Origin: Adiantum capillus-veneris
Lineage: Eukaryota; Streptophyta; Polypodiopsida; Polypodiales; Pteridaceae
Length of the DNA: 64,000 bases
Reading direction: 5' to 3'
NCBI GenBank assembly: GCA_014529385.2
Contig: CM043968.1
Span: 9,362,648-9,426,647 of the forward strand
Positions 33,300-45,673 of the stretch are shown here, piece after piece. Position numbers and translations under genes: made by a program. The notes below the pieces were generated by a model, which saw nothing but the letters and a program-made list of their open reading frames with translations, did not search any database and was not told the DNA's origin. Each line of letters begins with the position of its first letter. Within the stretch, counting starts at the first letter, position 1.

Positions 33300-36200
33300 C
33301 CGTCGTGTGCCTTAATCGAGCCTTGGGAGACTTGAGTAAGACCCAATCATTTTCTTTAAAGGCTTGGGCTCTTTTGTACTTGTCAGCAACAGCCTTTTGC
33401 CTTTGCTATGAGATAGAGATAACATCCTTAATCTTTTGGAAAGATTCTTGTAGGTCTCGGCTATACTCATCTGCAACAAAGATCTTCCCGTGTACCTTAA
33501 GTAGCAAAGGACTTTTTGATCTTCCCTCAATTACCTCAAAAGGTGCTTTTCCCCTGGAAGGATGTACAGTGTTATTGTAGGCATACTCCACTAAGGGTAA
33601 GTACTTCTCCCATTGGGCTCTTTGATCTACTTCCGTTACATAGGCTTTTAGTGATTGAGAATTGTTAGGTTAGCTATTTCACTTTGGCTATCCGTTTGCG
33701 GGTGATAGGCCAAAGAGAAGTTTACCCTTGTTCCTAAATTCTTGAAGAGACCCTTCTAGAAATTACTGGTCATTCTAGGATCTCTATCCGACACTTTCGA
33801 CATTGGCAAGCCATGGTACTTGAAGATTTATGAAATGAAAAGGGTTGCCATTTGATGGGCTTTGATAGTCTTTTTGATAGGTATACATGAGCTTGTTTAC
33901 TGAACCTGTTTACTATCGTCCATATTCCCGTATTCCCATGGATAGACTTAGGCAATCCAAATATAAAATCCACGGATATGCTCTCCCATGGTGAATTAGG
34001 GATTGACAAAGGTTGAAGCAATCCAAGTTACTTCCCTCTATCAAACTTTGTCTTTTGGCATACCACACATTTAGAAACATACTCTTGTATGTTTGCTTTC
34101 ATGGTAGGCTAATAGAAATATATTTCAATCCCCTTTAAGGTAGACTGAATCCCTCTATGCCCTGCATAAGGAGGAGCATGAGATTCATACATTACTTTCT
34201 CATGTAGTGAGCTAGTAACGCATAGTCTATTGCCGTAGAGAAGATAACCATCTTGTAAAGTAAATGGTTCCTCTTTCTTCCCTTGTGCAAGGGCTGAAAT
34301 CACATCTCTAAAATCGGGATCAATAGCATACTCATCTATCATAGAAGATAGATCATTGTGAGTTGCTATGGAAACCGCATTCACTCTCGGTCGTCTTGAG
34401 AGTGCATCGGCTACTTGATTATGCTTGCCAGCAATGTGAGCAATATGAAAATGAAATTGCAAAAGAAAGTTTTCCCACCTCATTTGTTTGTCGGAGAGCT
34501 TGGTCTTCATCATGAAGTACTTAAGACTTTGGTGATCCGTTTGTAGAATGAATGGAGTCCCCAATAAATAGTGCTTCCATGAGTCTAAGGCATGTAGAAC
34601 TAGGAGGAGTTTCTTTTCATATTTTCCTAGAGCTTGCTCAACAGGGTCGAGCCTTTGACTTTCATAGCCTATGGCGTGCCCTTCTTGAAGCAAAACAACT
34701 CCAAGGCAATCACCACAAGCATCACATTGGACCTCAAATGGCTTTGAGAGCTCCGGTAGTGTAAGCATAGGTTGAGAGATAAGCTTTTCTTTAAGCTTTT
34801 TGAAAGCATTGTTCTCCTTGGCAGACCATGTGTACCTAACGTTTTTCTTTGTTAGGTCATGTAATGGTCCTGCTATTAGTGAGAACTTTTCTATGAAGCA
34901 TCTATAGTATGGACACCTACCTATAAAGCTTGTTAGTTCATGAAGATTCCTTGGTTTAGGCCATCCTTTTATTACCTCTAACTTTGATGGATCCATTTGG
35001 ATGCCACCTTGAGAGATAATGTGACCAAAATATTGAATCTCTTGTAAGAAAAAATCACTTTTCTTTCAATTAACATAAAGTTTATTCTCTCTTAGGACTT
35101 GAAATATTACCTGGAGGTGTTGCTTGTGTTCTTCTAATGAATTAGAGTAGATGATGATATCATCAAAGAAGACTCCAATAAAGGTTCAGTGAGGCCTGAA
35201 TAGCTTCTCCATCAAGTGGTTGAATGTGGCTGGTGCATTGGTCAAGCCAAAAGGGATGACAATGTAAAGACCAAATGTAATGCGAAATGCGGTCTTTACA
35301 ATGTCTTGATCAACTATCCTTATTTGATGATAGCCACTTTTTAGGTCAATCCTACTAAAGTAGATGGACCCTTGTAGCTTATCAAATAGGTCTTCTACCC
35401 GCAGAACGGGAAACCTATTTTTGATAGTGGTCCTATTTAGTGCTCTACAGTCGACACACATATGATATGTGCCATCTTTCTTTTGCACTAGTAGCACAAG
35501 AGAACAAAATGGAGATGAGCTAGGCCTAACCATGCCCTTCTCAACTAACTCATGCACTTTCCACATTATCTCCTCTTGTTGAGCTTGAGAAACTCTATAA
35601 GGAGGTTTGTTAGGCGGTGAACTTCCTGGAAGAATTTCAATTGCATGGTCATCATTACCTCATTTAGGAGGTAGCTCACAAGGGATGTCATCAATAAAGA
35701 CATCCTAAAATCCCTTGAGAAAATTGGATAACTCTATTTCCTTTTGATTGTGTATATTTTCTTTTGCTAAAACATTAGGTTCATTTGGAGAATCTTTATT
35801 AAAAATCATGTACACAGAAATAGAGCTCTTTGTTGACTTGTTGAAAGCTTGTGTATGTACAATGGGTATGTATAGTGTTACCCATTTCCTTAGCATCTAT
35901 ATACATATCTTTTTCCCTGAACTTAAAGGAGATTCTCCTTTCAGGGAATTTAACATTGGCAGCCATGCGATCAAACCATGGTGTATAACCGCCGATATGG
36001 TGCGTGGCCTTTGGGAGTTAACATACTCCACCATTTCTTCAGTTAAGCCCGCACAAAACTGTTTCTTTTGCTCTCCAAAATCCAACTTTTTGAAGATAGT
36101 GGCTTTGAGTTGTAGGTCCCAAAAATTGTCTACATATTTGTGAATAGATTCGTAAGGAGAGAGCTTTAAGCTTCGCCATTTGGTGAGTACTTTGTCTTTG

Positions 36201-37199
36201 GCATCGGTGGCCAAAAACTGCTTCATAATGGAAGCTCTTAAAGCTTTCCATGTTCGTGAAGCTTCACCGTTGGCCCGTATTGCCTGACGGAATTTTGAAA
36301 GTGCATAGCTACATGGCATAGCTTAGAGGACTCTGTGAAGCCCTTATCTCCAAATGCCGCATTGAATTGTTGGTTAAAGGAAAGACTTTGTCCGTAGCAC
36401 CAAAACTGCCATCGTAGGTAAGGAAAGAGATACTTTTCCCTCCCTCTTTGAACTTCTTGAGCTTGGATGACCTCGTCCACATGGTATAGGATTTCCTATG
36501 GCCTCTTCTTTTTGATGGTTCAAAGGTTGCACCATCACTTTCTTCAGAAGATGAAGAATTTGAAGAAGATGGAGAAGAGGGTGACCTCTTTCTTGCCTTT
36601 TTCTTGCCTTGATCTTTGTTGTCTTAACCATCACTTTCATGAGAGGAAGAGGATGAAGAAGATGGAGAAGAGGGTGTCCTCTTTCTCGCCTTTTTCTTCT
36701 CTTGCTTTTTGTCATCCCTCTTTGAAGTATGGTGTGGAGAAGTATGTGATGGTCTTCTCCGTTTTGGAGGCGATGGAGAGCGTTTAGCCCACCGTCTTTG
36801 TGGAGCCATCTCTGTCGGGGTGGCGGGAGACTCACTTCTTTTTCGTTCCTTTGGTGGAGTCTCTTGAGTTCTCCTTTGAGAAGGAGATGCGTCATCAAGG
36901 AGAAAATTTCTGAGCCCTTCATAGGGATCCTCTTCTTCTTTCCGAATTGGAGAGAGACCTCTTTTGGAAGTCTCACAAGGAGGCTTCTTAGGTGCTCTCT
37001 CGTCATGGTGGGGAGCTTGGAGAATCCCATGAGCACGAAGCTGCCGTTGCGCTTTACTTTGGAGGGATGGATTACCCATGTCTTGTTCAAGCCTAGAAAC
37101 AAGATAGTTGACAAGCATCAGGGCATTATTAGTAGCTTGCTCATTAGCAAAATCAAAATTATCAACATTAGTTTCACTCTCTTTACTATTGTCAGCCAT
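33300..37199 (-). pseudogene. Element B gag-pol pseudogene
   Basis: Minus-strand order: Gag N-terminus 37199-36624 (MADNSKESETNVDNFDF.., Arg/Ser/Pro-rich region with a poly-Ser end), Gag core in shifted frames 36480-35950, an abrupt join near 35950 into the segment after protease (REFNIGS/MAANVKFP-like), RT 35566-~35130 (FFDD region near 35165), RNase H and integrase zinc region 34996-34109, integrase core 34021-33300. The zinc knuckle and protease active site (~640 bp in A1) are absent. Stops near 36624, 35186, 34109 and 33770. Not functional. Confidence 0.88.
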
Positions 37200-37596
37200 T
37201 CTAACAACTTTGAGGTGTAAACTTCTTAGGTGTACTTTGGCACTTAAAGCCTTAGTTGCTACTCCTCTTTACCCCTTTAGAAAAATCACTCAAGATACTG
37301 TACCCGTGACTCGAATACCTTGCAAGGAATAGAAGAGAGGGTCGTTCAACACCAAAACAGCACCGGCTCCTGTCAAGCTTCTAATAGCTCAATAGTGGTT
37401 AAGCGTAGGCAAGCCTCGTAGGACTCCACTATCAAGACCATAGCTCTCAACGGTGATGCCCTATTAACTGCACAAAGGCAGGTGCACTACAAGGCTGAAA
37501 AATCCCTATTCTACTTACTCACATGCAATTAATAGTACCAACCATTTATAGCTAGCTTGAGACCTCCCTTCTTGAGCAAGGAAAGAGAAACCTTGT

Positions 37597-37608
37597 GCTC
37601 TGATACCA
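37597..37608 (-). other. Primer binding site of element B (tRNA-iMet type)
   Basis: The minus strand reads TGGTATCAGAGC, immediately inside the 5' LTR end at 37610. The leader 37200-37596 follows and has no ORF of note. Confidence 0.9.
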
Positions 37609-37609
37609 A

Positions 37610-39220
37610 TGTAGCATTTAATGGTCTAGTAACTTGTGTGTAGTGGAAAATAGCATGAACATAGTGATCATTTCATTAGAATAGCTTCCTAATGAGAATA
37701 ACAAGAGTGCTTGGGTGGAGAGAGCAACAAAAAGCATAACACCTAGTTAGATAGCATGAACAATATTTCAACAGAGAGAGAAATTAAGCAGTTGACAACA
37801 GTTGAGGACCGGAGTTGCATGGAGCTGGTCCCCCCTCCAAAAGGCTTTGTATTATGGTTTCTCCCATCAAGAAAGACATTTTACAATACAATTATTTGTG
37901 TTCCTTCAATACTAGCTAGTGCAATGAAGATGGAAACTTCATGCACTAAGAAAAACACTTATCAAACACAACATCAATTCCCTCACAGTCTCAGACCCAA
38001 GACCTCACACACCTTCAAATATGGTGAGAGCTAGCAGGGGTATGAGAGTAGATTGAGAGGAAGAAGGAGTATTCTTACGAGAAAGATGTACATCTCCTCG
38101 CATAATGACTCATCTCCTCACATAATCACTCATATTAGCATAGCTTAGCTTAGTAATTAGCATGGTAGAGGAGATGAGCATGCATTGAAGCTTGGCTCTT
38201 GGTTGGATTTTCATCACAAATCCAAGAGTTGTTGGTGTAGGCCTCCCTTCTCACAATCTTGGAGTAGGTGGTAAGCTTTCCATTAAAGCTTGAGAAGGAG
38301 AGAGAGTCTTCTTTGCTTAACACATGAGATTGTGTGAGTGTGTGTGTGATAATGCCTTGCAAAAATCAGCCCCCTCTCTGTCTTGGTCGACCTCCCTTGC
38401 TAATTACTCATGCTACAGTCCTATTGGACCTCCCCAGGCCTAGTCAATGGAAATTAAGCAGCATAAGTGATAGCCTTTTGACATGTATCCCCCTTTCCTC
38501 TTTTGTGAGAACTTTAGGTAATTAATAAATGCAAATAAACTCTCATTGGACCCCTTTGCCTCCTGGCCAATTGAAATCAGGCAAGCCATTGGGCTGCTGA
38601 ATGCTCATTGGTCCCCTTGGGAGACTGTCCAATAGTCTTCTAGAGAGCTTAATTCTTATTGGTTCTTTTATTAAGTGTTTTTAAAATAATTAAACTAGGT
38701 TTACTCTAGCCTAATTCTCATTGGTCCACCTCCATGGCCATCCAATAGGATTTGAGTACACCTTGTGGGCATCTGGCCTAGGGAGCTGACATGTGTCCCT
38801 CTTTCCCCTTGTACAAATGAAGCTTGTGAGTGTGTGTGGGTGTTTCTCTCTCATCCCCTACTTCTTGGGCTCGCCCCCTCCTATGTAGGGCTTGACAAAG
38901 ACTTTCTGGGACACACTCAAAGCATCCAATTCCGCTAATGTTTGACCTTTGGACACAACCTTTGAATTTTGGAACCTTAGCATTTTGGAAGTCTTAATGG
39001 GTTGAACCTTAGGGTCTTTTGAGCCCATTGTTCCACATAGCTCTTTTGTAGATGTCCCCCCCTTTGGATCCCTATTTTCCCTCCTTTGGATCCCTACTGT
39101 GGTCGGTCTGCTAGCTTAACCAATATTCTAGCTTTTTCTCCCTTGGCACTTCGCCAAATTAAATGATCAGTTTAACATGAGAAAATCATTTAGGAGAATT
39201 AGATATTGATTATTATGACA
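37610..39220 (-). repeat. 5' LTR of element B, 1611 bp
   Basis: On the minus strand it starts TGTCATAATAATCAATATC at 39220 and ends GCTACA at 37610. The first ~80 bp resemble the A1 and A2 LTR starts (AAATGATTTTCTCAT), and the second half matches element 1's LTR. Confidence 0.88.
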
Positions 39221-41678
39221 AATTTGAGGAGCACAACTTTTGAGAGTAACAAATTTTAATAAGTACTCTTCCGTAATAGATTGGACTCGTGAAGATTGAT
39301 TTTTTTTCTCATCTGGGGAGACGCATGGCCAAGTGGAAAATACCTCCCTTTAACTAGTCAATTTAATATCCTCCTAGGTCTAGAAGCTTTGGCTAACATT
39401 TTTACCTTACCAAAAGAGCACCATGGAAGCTAACCTATTTTGGCAAAGAATTATAGCACATTCCAACCGATGCACTCGAGAAAAAGAGATTTCTTGACAC
39501 AAAATTACCTCTTTAAAACCACAATTTTAAGGTTTACATTCTCCACAAAACATGTAGACAACTCTCTCTACCTCAAAATTTGTTGGAGGCTGTCATATCT
39601 TGTACAAAGAACATACCATAATTATAAGACCACAACTTCAAGGGGGGCACTTTAAAATCTCAAAAATAATCTGCAGTCTTTGTTAAGTTTTTTTTTTAAA
39701 TCTCAAAAATAATTTGCAGTCTTCGTAAAGTGTTGAGCACGGCCCAATTCAAAAGTACACACACTATGTGAAAAATTGACTCAAACAAGAGGCATTAGGA
39801 AGATCATTGGGTCTATGAGGGCCTCTTTATTTGCCATGAGATTATGAATGTGATTAACATTTTGACGAATAGATGCATGCCATGTGTGGAAGAATGGTTG
39901 GTGTGTAAGAGAGGTGTAAGAGTGGTCAAAGGATGCACTTTTTTTCCAAAAAAGGTGGTGGACAACTTTCTGGTTTTTGGCCTTCCATAACTCCTACATG
40001 TGATCTCCAATTTGAATGGAGACTGAGAATTTGTAAACTACACACTCAACTCTTTCCATAGATATGTTACTTGATATGGTTTTTCTCACTAGATTCTAAA
40101 TTTCATTTTGGGGGAAAAATGTGAACTCAAATAAACTAGTTGTTTTGCCTGTTTGAATTCAAAATCTGTCCTTTGATTGCTTTCTTAATACTAGAGGTTT
40201 GACTCCCTTAAACTGACAAATACTAGACCCCATTCTCTTTCTAATGGATGTCTAAGCAAGACTAAACCATCATCCAAGAAGCAAAGGCAGACCATTGAAA
40301 AAAATCTTTGAGATTTTGATAATAAACAGTCCCTCCTACTTTCCTACAACTCAAATCTTGATTATGTACAAGAATCACCTCAAGCAATATGCATATGGGG
40401 GCATAAGGTAACCCATTAGCTCACAATAGTAAAGTGACTTGCACTACATGTACATGGGCTTACTAAAGAAATCTAAAAATACCACAATAAGAAATCCTAT
40501 ATACCCTTTTTTCACCCATCTTCATGTCCATATGTAAACATCTACAAAAAAATGGTGTACTTAAAATCTACATAACAATTTTGTGCATTTATACCACTTA
40601 GATTCAAAAAAAAAAACTTGATGTTTACCTCACTCAAAGTATATTAAATAGAACATATTTCAAATGGAAAATCATGTCATGTTTATTCAAGTATATAAAA
40701 TGTAAAAGGGTTGCCATAGAAAGATACATTTAATATTCTATCCACAAAATGAGTCTACAAGGGTTTTGTTTATATGTTTATCCTTTGAAAAAATTGTGGA
40801 TAAGGGATCAAAAAATATATTTTTCCACGTGCCTCCAAAATCTTGGGATACCCAAATAGGTGTAACTCCAGTAGCAGGTATGACCTTAGATAGACACTTC
40901 ATCATATACCCATTGAGCTTGGGAATCTTCTCTACTTTCAATGCTAATAGTAGCATCTCTTCTCTTGGGTCATTGAAGAAAAATATTTTTGTAACGTTCA
41001 ACTCTTTGGCCAAACACAACTTCTTTGAGTTGGTTTTTGTGTATTCTTGCGTATCAGCATCACTAAAAGATATCTTCCAATCTAGTCAATCATTCCCTTC
41101 AAACCTCTGACAAATGGTGGAAACACTTTATTAAGAGTGTTCATTACCAATTTTTGGAACTAAAACTTTGGTGATCAACAAGCATCCTCATACATGATGG
41201 AGAACACCTTGGAATTTTGGTGGGCAATGTAAGCATCTTCTTCATGCATTGTAGGAAATTCAATCATAATGATATCCAAAACAAAAGAAACATTTCTAGC
41301 TTCACCTAATATAAACATTAAAATCAATCCTAGAGTTTCAAAACAATTTTGACAAAGTCTAAAGACAAATAATTGTGCTCAATTTATCAACCACACTAAG
41401 GCTCTAAGGAAGCAAATGCATTCAGTTTTTATACCAATGTGCAGAATTGGCAACTCTAGTGATTAGGGCAAGAGATAATGTGGATCTTGGTGGTGATTAG
41501 GAGGTGCCAACCACCTAAATGGCTTCGATACCACTTGATGGGTTAATGGATACGGAAGCGTACTCCCTAATCACCAATGATTAGCATCAGGCTATGGAAG
41601 TGAAGCCTTAGCTTAACCATGGTGTTAGGGTTAGGATTAGGGTTAGAGAAGTGGTGATTTGGGTTAGCTTTTGCCAAA

Positions 41679-41680
<2 letters not shown>
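39221..41680. other. No recognisable gene
   Basis: AT-rich DNA. Overlapping open frames lie near 40738-41110 on both strands (about 93 codons on -, 114 on +), with no family resemblance. A short AGGGTTAGGATTAGGGTTAG at 41628-41648 is telomere-like but too short to mean anything. Confidence 0.5.

Positions 41681-41726
<46 letters not shown>
41681..41726. repeat. (AG)n microsatellite
   Basis: About 23 AG units in anonymous DNA. Confidence 0.95.
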
Positions 41727-41728
<2 letters not shown>

Positions 41729-43229
41729 AATAATGATAGGACTCAAAGTGCAAAGATTAATTAGAAAATAGCCTCTAATCTAAGCTTGGTAGTTTACATC
41801 CATTGGTTAGAGAGGTTGCATCCTTTTCCTCATCTTCATTTTGACGTCATTGTTGCTTGTTGTCACCATTGTTGTTTGCTTCATTTACATATTGTGGTTG
41901 GTGGTCCATTTTGTTGAGGATGCAGTCTTCTTGGCTTATGGTGCAAAGCATGCATACATTACATTTTGTGAATTTTTGTGTGTGCCTATACCATGAAGGA
42001 TTCTTCATGTAGTGTCTAGAACCCGTGCATGTGTGTGGTGCCTTTATCCACGTATATTGTATACATAGTAGTTGTGTGTGAATGCAAGAGAGCTCTTGGA
42101 AGCTTGATGCACATTAATTTTTTGACGTGAATCTTTGCAAAAGGATGTGTGAGAACTTGCCCTCGCAATGTTGGTGTAGGAAACTGCTCCTAAGTAGATT
42201 TTTACCTTTTTATTGTTTTTTTACAGGCAGTGGGAACATCTTCTTAGTGGGATGAGAATTTGGTGATATTGCATCGTGCTGTGAGGATATCTTATGTGGC
42301 CTAGAGGCTTAAGACCTTGAGGGGCCTCGATTGATAGAAACCGTAGGAAAAGCCCCTTGGTAAGGTGGTCCTAAAAACAAAATTTGGGAATTCAAGGCCA
42401 TGATACTTTGGGTTTGTAGGATTAAGTCATAAAGCAGTGGTAGTTGTTGTTGACTCCATGAGGTTACATGCGGGTAGTTGACTTTGAAAGAATCAAAAGA
42501 GTAGGTAAATGCATATAGCAAGCTTTATAGGCTTGCAAGAATAGGGCGCTTGAGCTAGCTAGTGTGTGGGCTGCAAAATGGCCGCTGCAATGATGAACCT
42601 GGTGTAGGAGAGGATAAGGTAGTCGTAGATGCACTCAGGACAAGATTGGGTATCTTGATTCTGGTAGCGTTGGTATTTTACAAACCAAGTGTGCATGGGC
42701 AGCAAGGCGAGCAAAGATTTGATATGGTGCACAAGCTTTGATTGTTGCTGAGAAAACCTCTATAGCTCAAATGTTGCTCTGATGAAATGAGCAGGCTTAA
42801 ATAAGAAAAGCTAGGGGCAAGTGGAGGCTTCAACCTTGAAAGATGACGTAAACAATGAGCACGGGAGCTTGATGATGATTAATGGGGACTGACACGACAA
42901 GTTGATAACTATGTGAGTCATTGTCAAGCTTTAATGAAAGTTGAATGTGGTTCCTATCACTTAGACACACACACCCAAAATTTAGAAAAAATAATCAGCT
43001 TGAAAAGGGGGTCCTGAATAGAGGTTAAACAGACTTCCAAAAGCTAAAAAACATAGGGATTTGAGAGCACAATTAAGGAGCATAACAAGCAATTGATATC
43101 TCTATAGACAGGCACCAAAAAATATTTTGCACACACAAATTGCACTAGCCAATCCGCAAAAATAGGACTTTATTGAAACAAAAGATAGAGGGTTTTCATT
43201 ATTACAAAAACCATGATCATCAAAAGAAC
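41727..43229. other. No recognisable feature
   Basis: No convincing coding stretch, repeat or motif. Open frames are short. Confidence 0.5.
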
Positions 43230-44400
43230 AAGTGTTATGAGCCATATCAAAATCTATTACCTCCTACTATATGTTAGGATTGTGATAAGAAATGACATCA
43301 CTTTCCGGAGAATTGTCCAAGAGACCCAAACAACATAAACAAAGTGACATTAATGTGGAAGATATAATTCCATCAACCCTGATTGATGCTAGTGAACCGG
43401 TTGCTAATGAAAGTAGAAATGAGATCTCAAGAAAAGCCTTTGAAAAAATGATGTTTATGGTCTTTAAAAAAGAAAGAACTCATCTCAATCAAGGAGAACC
43501 CATAGAACATTATGGAGAAAGTAAAAACAAAGAGCATAGATTGACAACAAAACTGAAGAACTCTTAAACAAGAAAGAGAAAAATCCACTGTTCAAGATAA
43601 GAATGAGGATTCCACTGACCATATAGGGGGTTTAGTCTTGGTTGAAAAGTATTCAAACCAATAAATGCTACATTAGAAGCATCTCAGGTGGGGTTAGAAG
43701 CTGGACAAAACATAGAGACCAAATGAAAACACTACGTAAACCTAAGGCTAGAGAAATCTAAGCTAAAAATGTTGGTCCAAATTACAAGATAACTTTTGGA
43801 AGTGTAGAAGAAAGGACCATTAACATTAGTGGAAACTAGAGAAACCAAACACTAGTGAAAATGACAACAAACAAGTTGAAAAACACCCAACACCGATAAG
43901 ACAACCAGCTATAGTGGTGTCATATACAAAAGATGGTTTTGATAGAATGGCCTAATGATCTTCGGATAATTGTAAGAGAACCAAATAATGAAAATCATAC
44001 CTTAGGTTCTGCTCCATTTGTTGAGTTGTGTTTGGATAATCTACCCATGGAGGTGGATATAAATTTTTTATATGGAGATTGGGGAAAGAGAGAAATACCA
44101 TCTTGCCTATAGAGTATGATGGAGTCAAATCTCTTACAATACTCGATAGTGGGACTACTATTTCCATTGCCACAAAAGAATTTTGGAAATCGTGGGGTAG
44201 ACCTGCTATAAGAAAAACACGAATGAAACTGTAACTTGCGGATGTAATGTAGAAAGACCACTAGGATTGCTGGAGGTTAATTCTTATGGCATTGACTATC
44301 AATATACTTTTGAAATTGTGGATTTTGAAAAGGAAATTTACTTATGATATTATATTGGAGAGATGGTTCAAGACTGCACTGGCAATACCTCGGCTAAGTG
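43230..44400 (+). pseudogene. Retroelement Gag end/protease remnant, separate lineage
   Basis: Near 43273-43320 a broken zinc-knuckle-like block (Cys-x2-Cys, His, ..ENCPRDPNN) is followed by a hydrophilic spacer. At 43930-44130 comes VREPNNENHTLGSAPFVELC, and at 44110-44390 an aspartic protease block: ILDSGTTISIATKEF, later LADGNVERPLGLLE-like and YDIILERWF, where YDIILGRPF is usual. The Asp-Ser-Gly site and overall text differ from the Asp-Pro-Gly family A/B, so this is another gypsy-type lineage. Stops and frame changes are frequent, and no RT follows. Confidence 0.6.
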
Positions 44401-45605
44401 GGATCAATAACAAGGATCAACCTTGTTATTGATGTGTCAAAAACTTTCAAAGATGTGTCAAAAACTCCTTTTCAATACTTTGACTAAGTATCTACAATTG
44501 ATACTAAGCTACCACCATGGCTGAAGTCAAAACCACACCTTTATATATGTAGTGCTTCAGACTAGAGTAGTTCAAAGATCCAAGATTGTATCTTAGATCG
44601 GGAAGTAGAGGATGAAGACTACATTCCAGAGGCAATCCCTGAGCATTTATTTGAGCCATTTGGATGGCCTTAAATCCTTGCAATACTGGACACATGTGTA
44701 AACAAAACCACTCCAATAAGATTTTGATGACACAATGCTCTTAGTAGACCGATATATTGGATGTCTATAGCATAGCTATTTGACACTAACATACTCTATG
44801 TCTATACTCAAAGAAGTGATCTGGATGGGGTACATAGATGCATTGAGTTTGTCAAACCCAATAGAGCTATTGTGATTAGAGATGCACTACCAAGAGCGGA
44901 TGGGAATGGGGTGAGCCTTTTTTAGATATTGCTCAGGCCACGTTCCATGGCCTTGCATAGGAACTTTTTCTTTAGCCCATTCATATACCCCGTCCCTTGG
45001 ATTCATGTCAGCTAAGAGGACTTCCACTAAAAGGGAGGAGCCACACACAAGCAAAGAAAAGCAATTGAGAAGAGAACCAAGTGTTTGATTTGAATAAATT
45101 GTAAAAAGTGTGCTTTTTTTATAAATTTTTGCTGTATTTTATCTTATTTTTGCATAATAATAAGCTAGACACGGTTAAATTTCTTTCATCAAGAGTTAGA
45201 GTACCTTGGGAGTGAAAAAATAATTTTGGCTAAGTTTTGCACCAATAATAATTATTTTTATCTTAATTTTCTAATTTTATCTACCCAATAATAATAAATA
45301 ATTATCAAGCCAAGAAAGTCAAAATCAAATTCTAAAAGAAAATACCAAATCTACAAAGCAAAAAATTTGAGCATGTCTAATGTGAAAAAATTTATAGAGT
45401 ATCAAACTTTGGGCTCTCCCAAATCTGACGCAAATGATCAGAATGACGATATGCAATCATTAGAATTCCAAACCATCTAAACTGTAGGTATTGTAAATGG
45501 AATAATAAAGCCAACATGGTGAAAAGCACAAGTTGACAATTGGGTAAACAAGATAGATGTAGGCAACAAAGGGGCTTAGTCAAGCTCATTTGTACACAGC
45601 ATTCA

Positions 45606-45606
<1 letters not shown>
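44401..45606. other. No recognisable feature
   Basis: AT-rich. 44500-44900 may be further decayed coding DNA of the preceding retroelement, but no motif is clear. Confidence 0.4.

Positions 45607-45668
<62 letters not shown>
45607..45668. repeat. (AC)n microsatellite
   Basis: About 31 AC units. Open frames through it are repeat artefacts. Confidence 0.95.

Positions 45669-45673
<5 letters not shown>

Larger units (their letters stand above)
22260..39220 (-). mobile_element. Ty3/gypsy element B, split by insertion of element C
   Basis: On the minus strand the parts run: 5' LTR 39220-37610, PBS 37608-37597, leader, Gag and Pol 37199-33300, then a truncated 3' LTR in two pieces (33300-33083 and 22439-22260) separated by element C. 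The ends TGT...ACA fit, and the flanks CATTT (22255-22259) and AATTT (39221-39225) look like a 5 bp target duplication with one change. Without C it is about 6.3 kb. The zinc knuckle and protease, and the integrase tail through most of the 3' LTR, are deleted. It belongs to the same family as A1, A2 and element 1. Confidence 0.88.

Noticed and set aside
36374-37114. 246-codon open frame overlapping element B Gag
   Set aside because: It is another frame of the purine-rich Gag N-terminal region, whose own frame (37199-36624) matches A1 Gag.
40738-41110. Possible gene on either strand
   Set aside because: Two antisense frames of similar length overlap, with no motif and no splice or repeat support.
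41624-41650. Telomere-like repeat
   Set aside because: Only about three imperfect TTAGGG-like units, not the plant TTTAGGG array. Probably chance.
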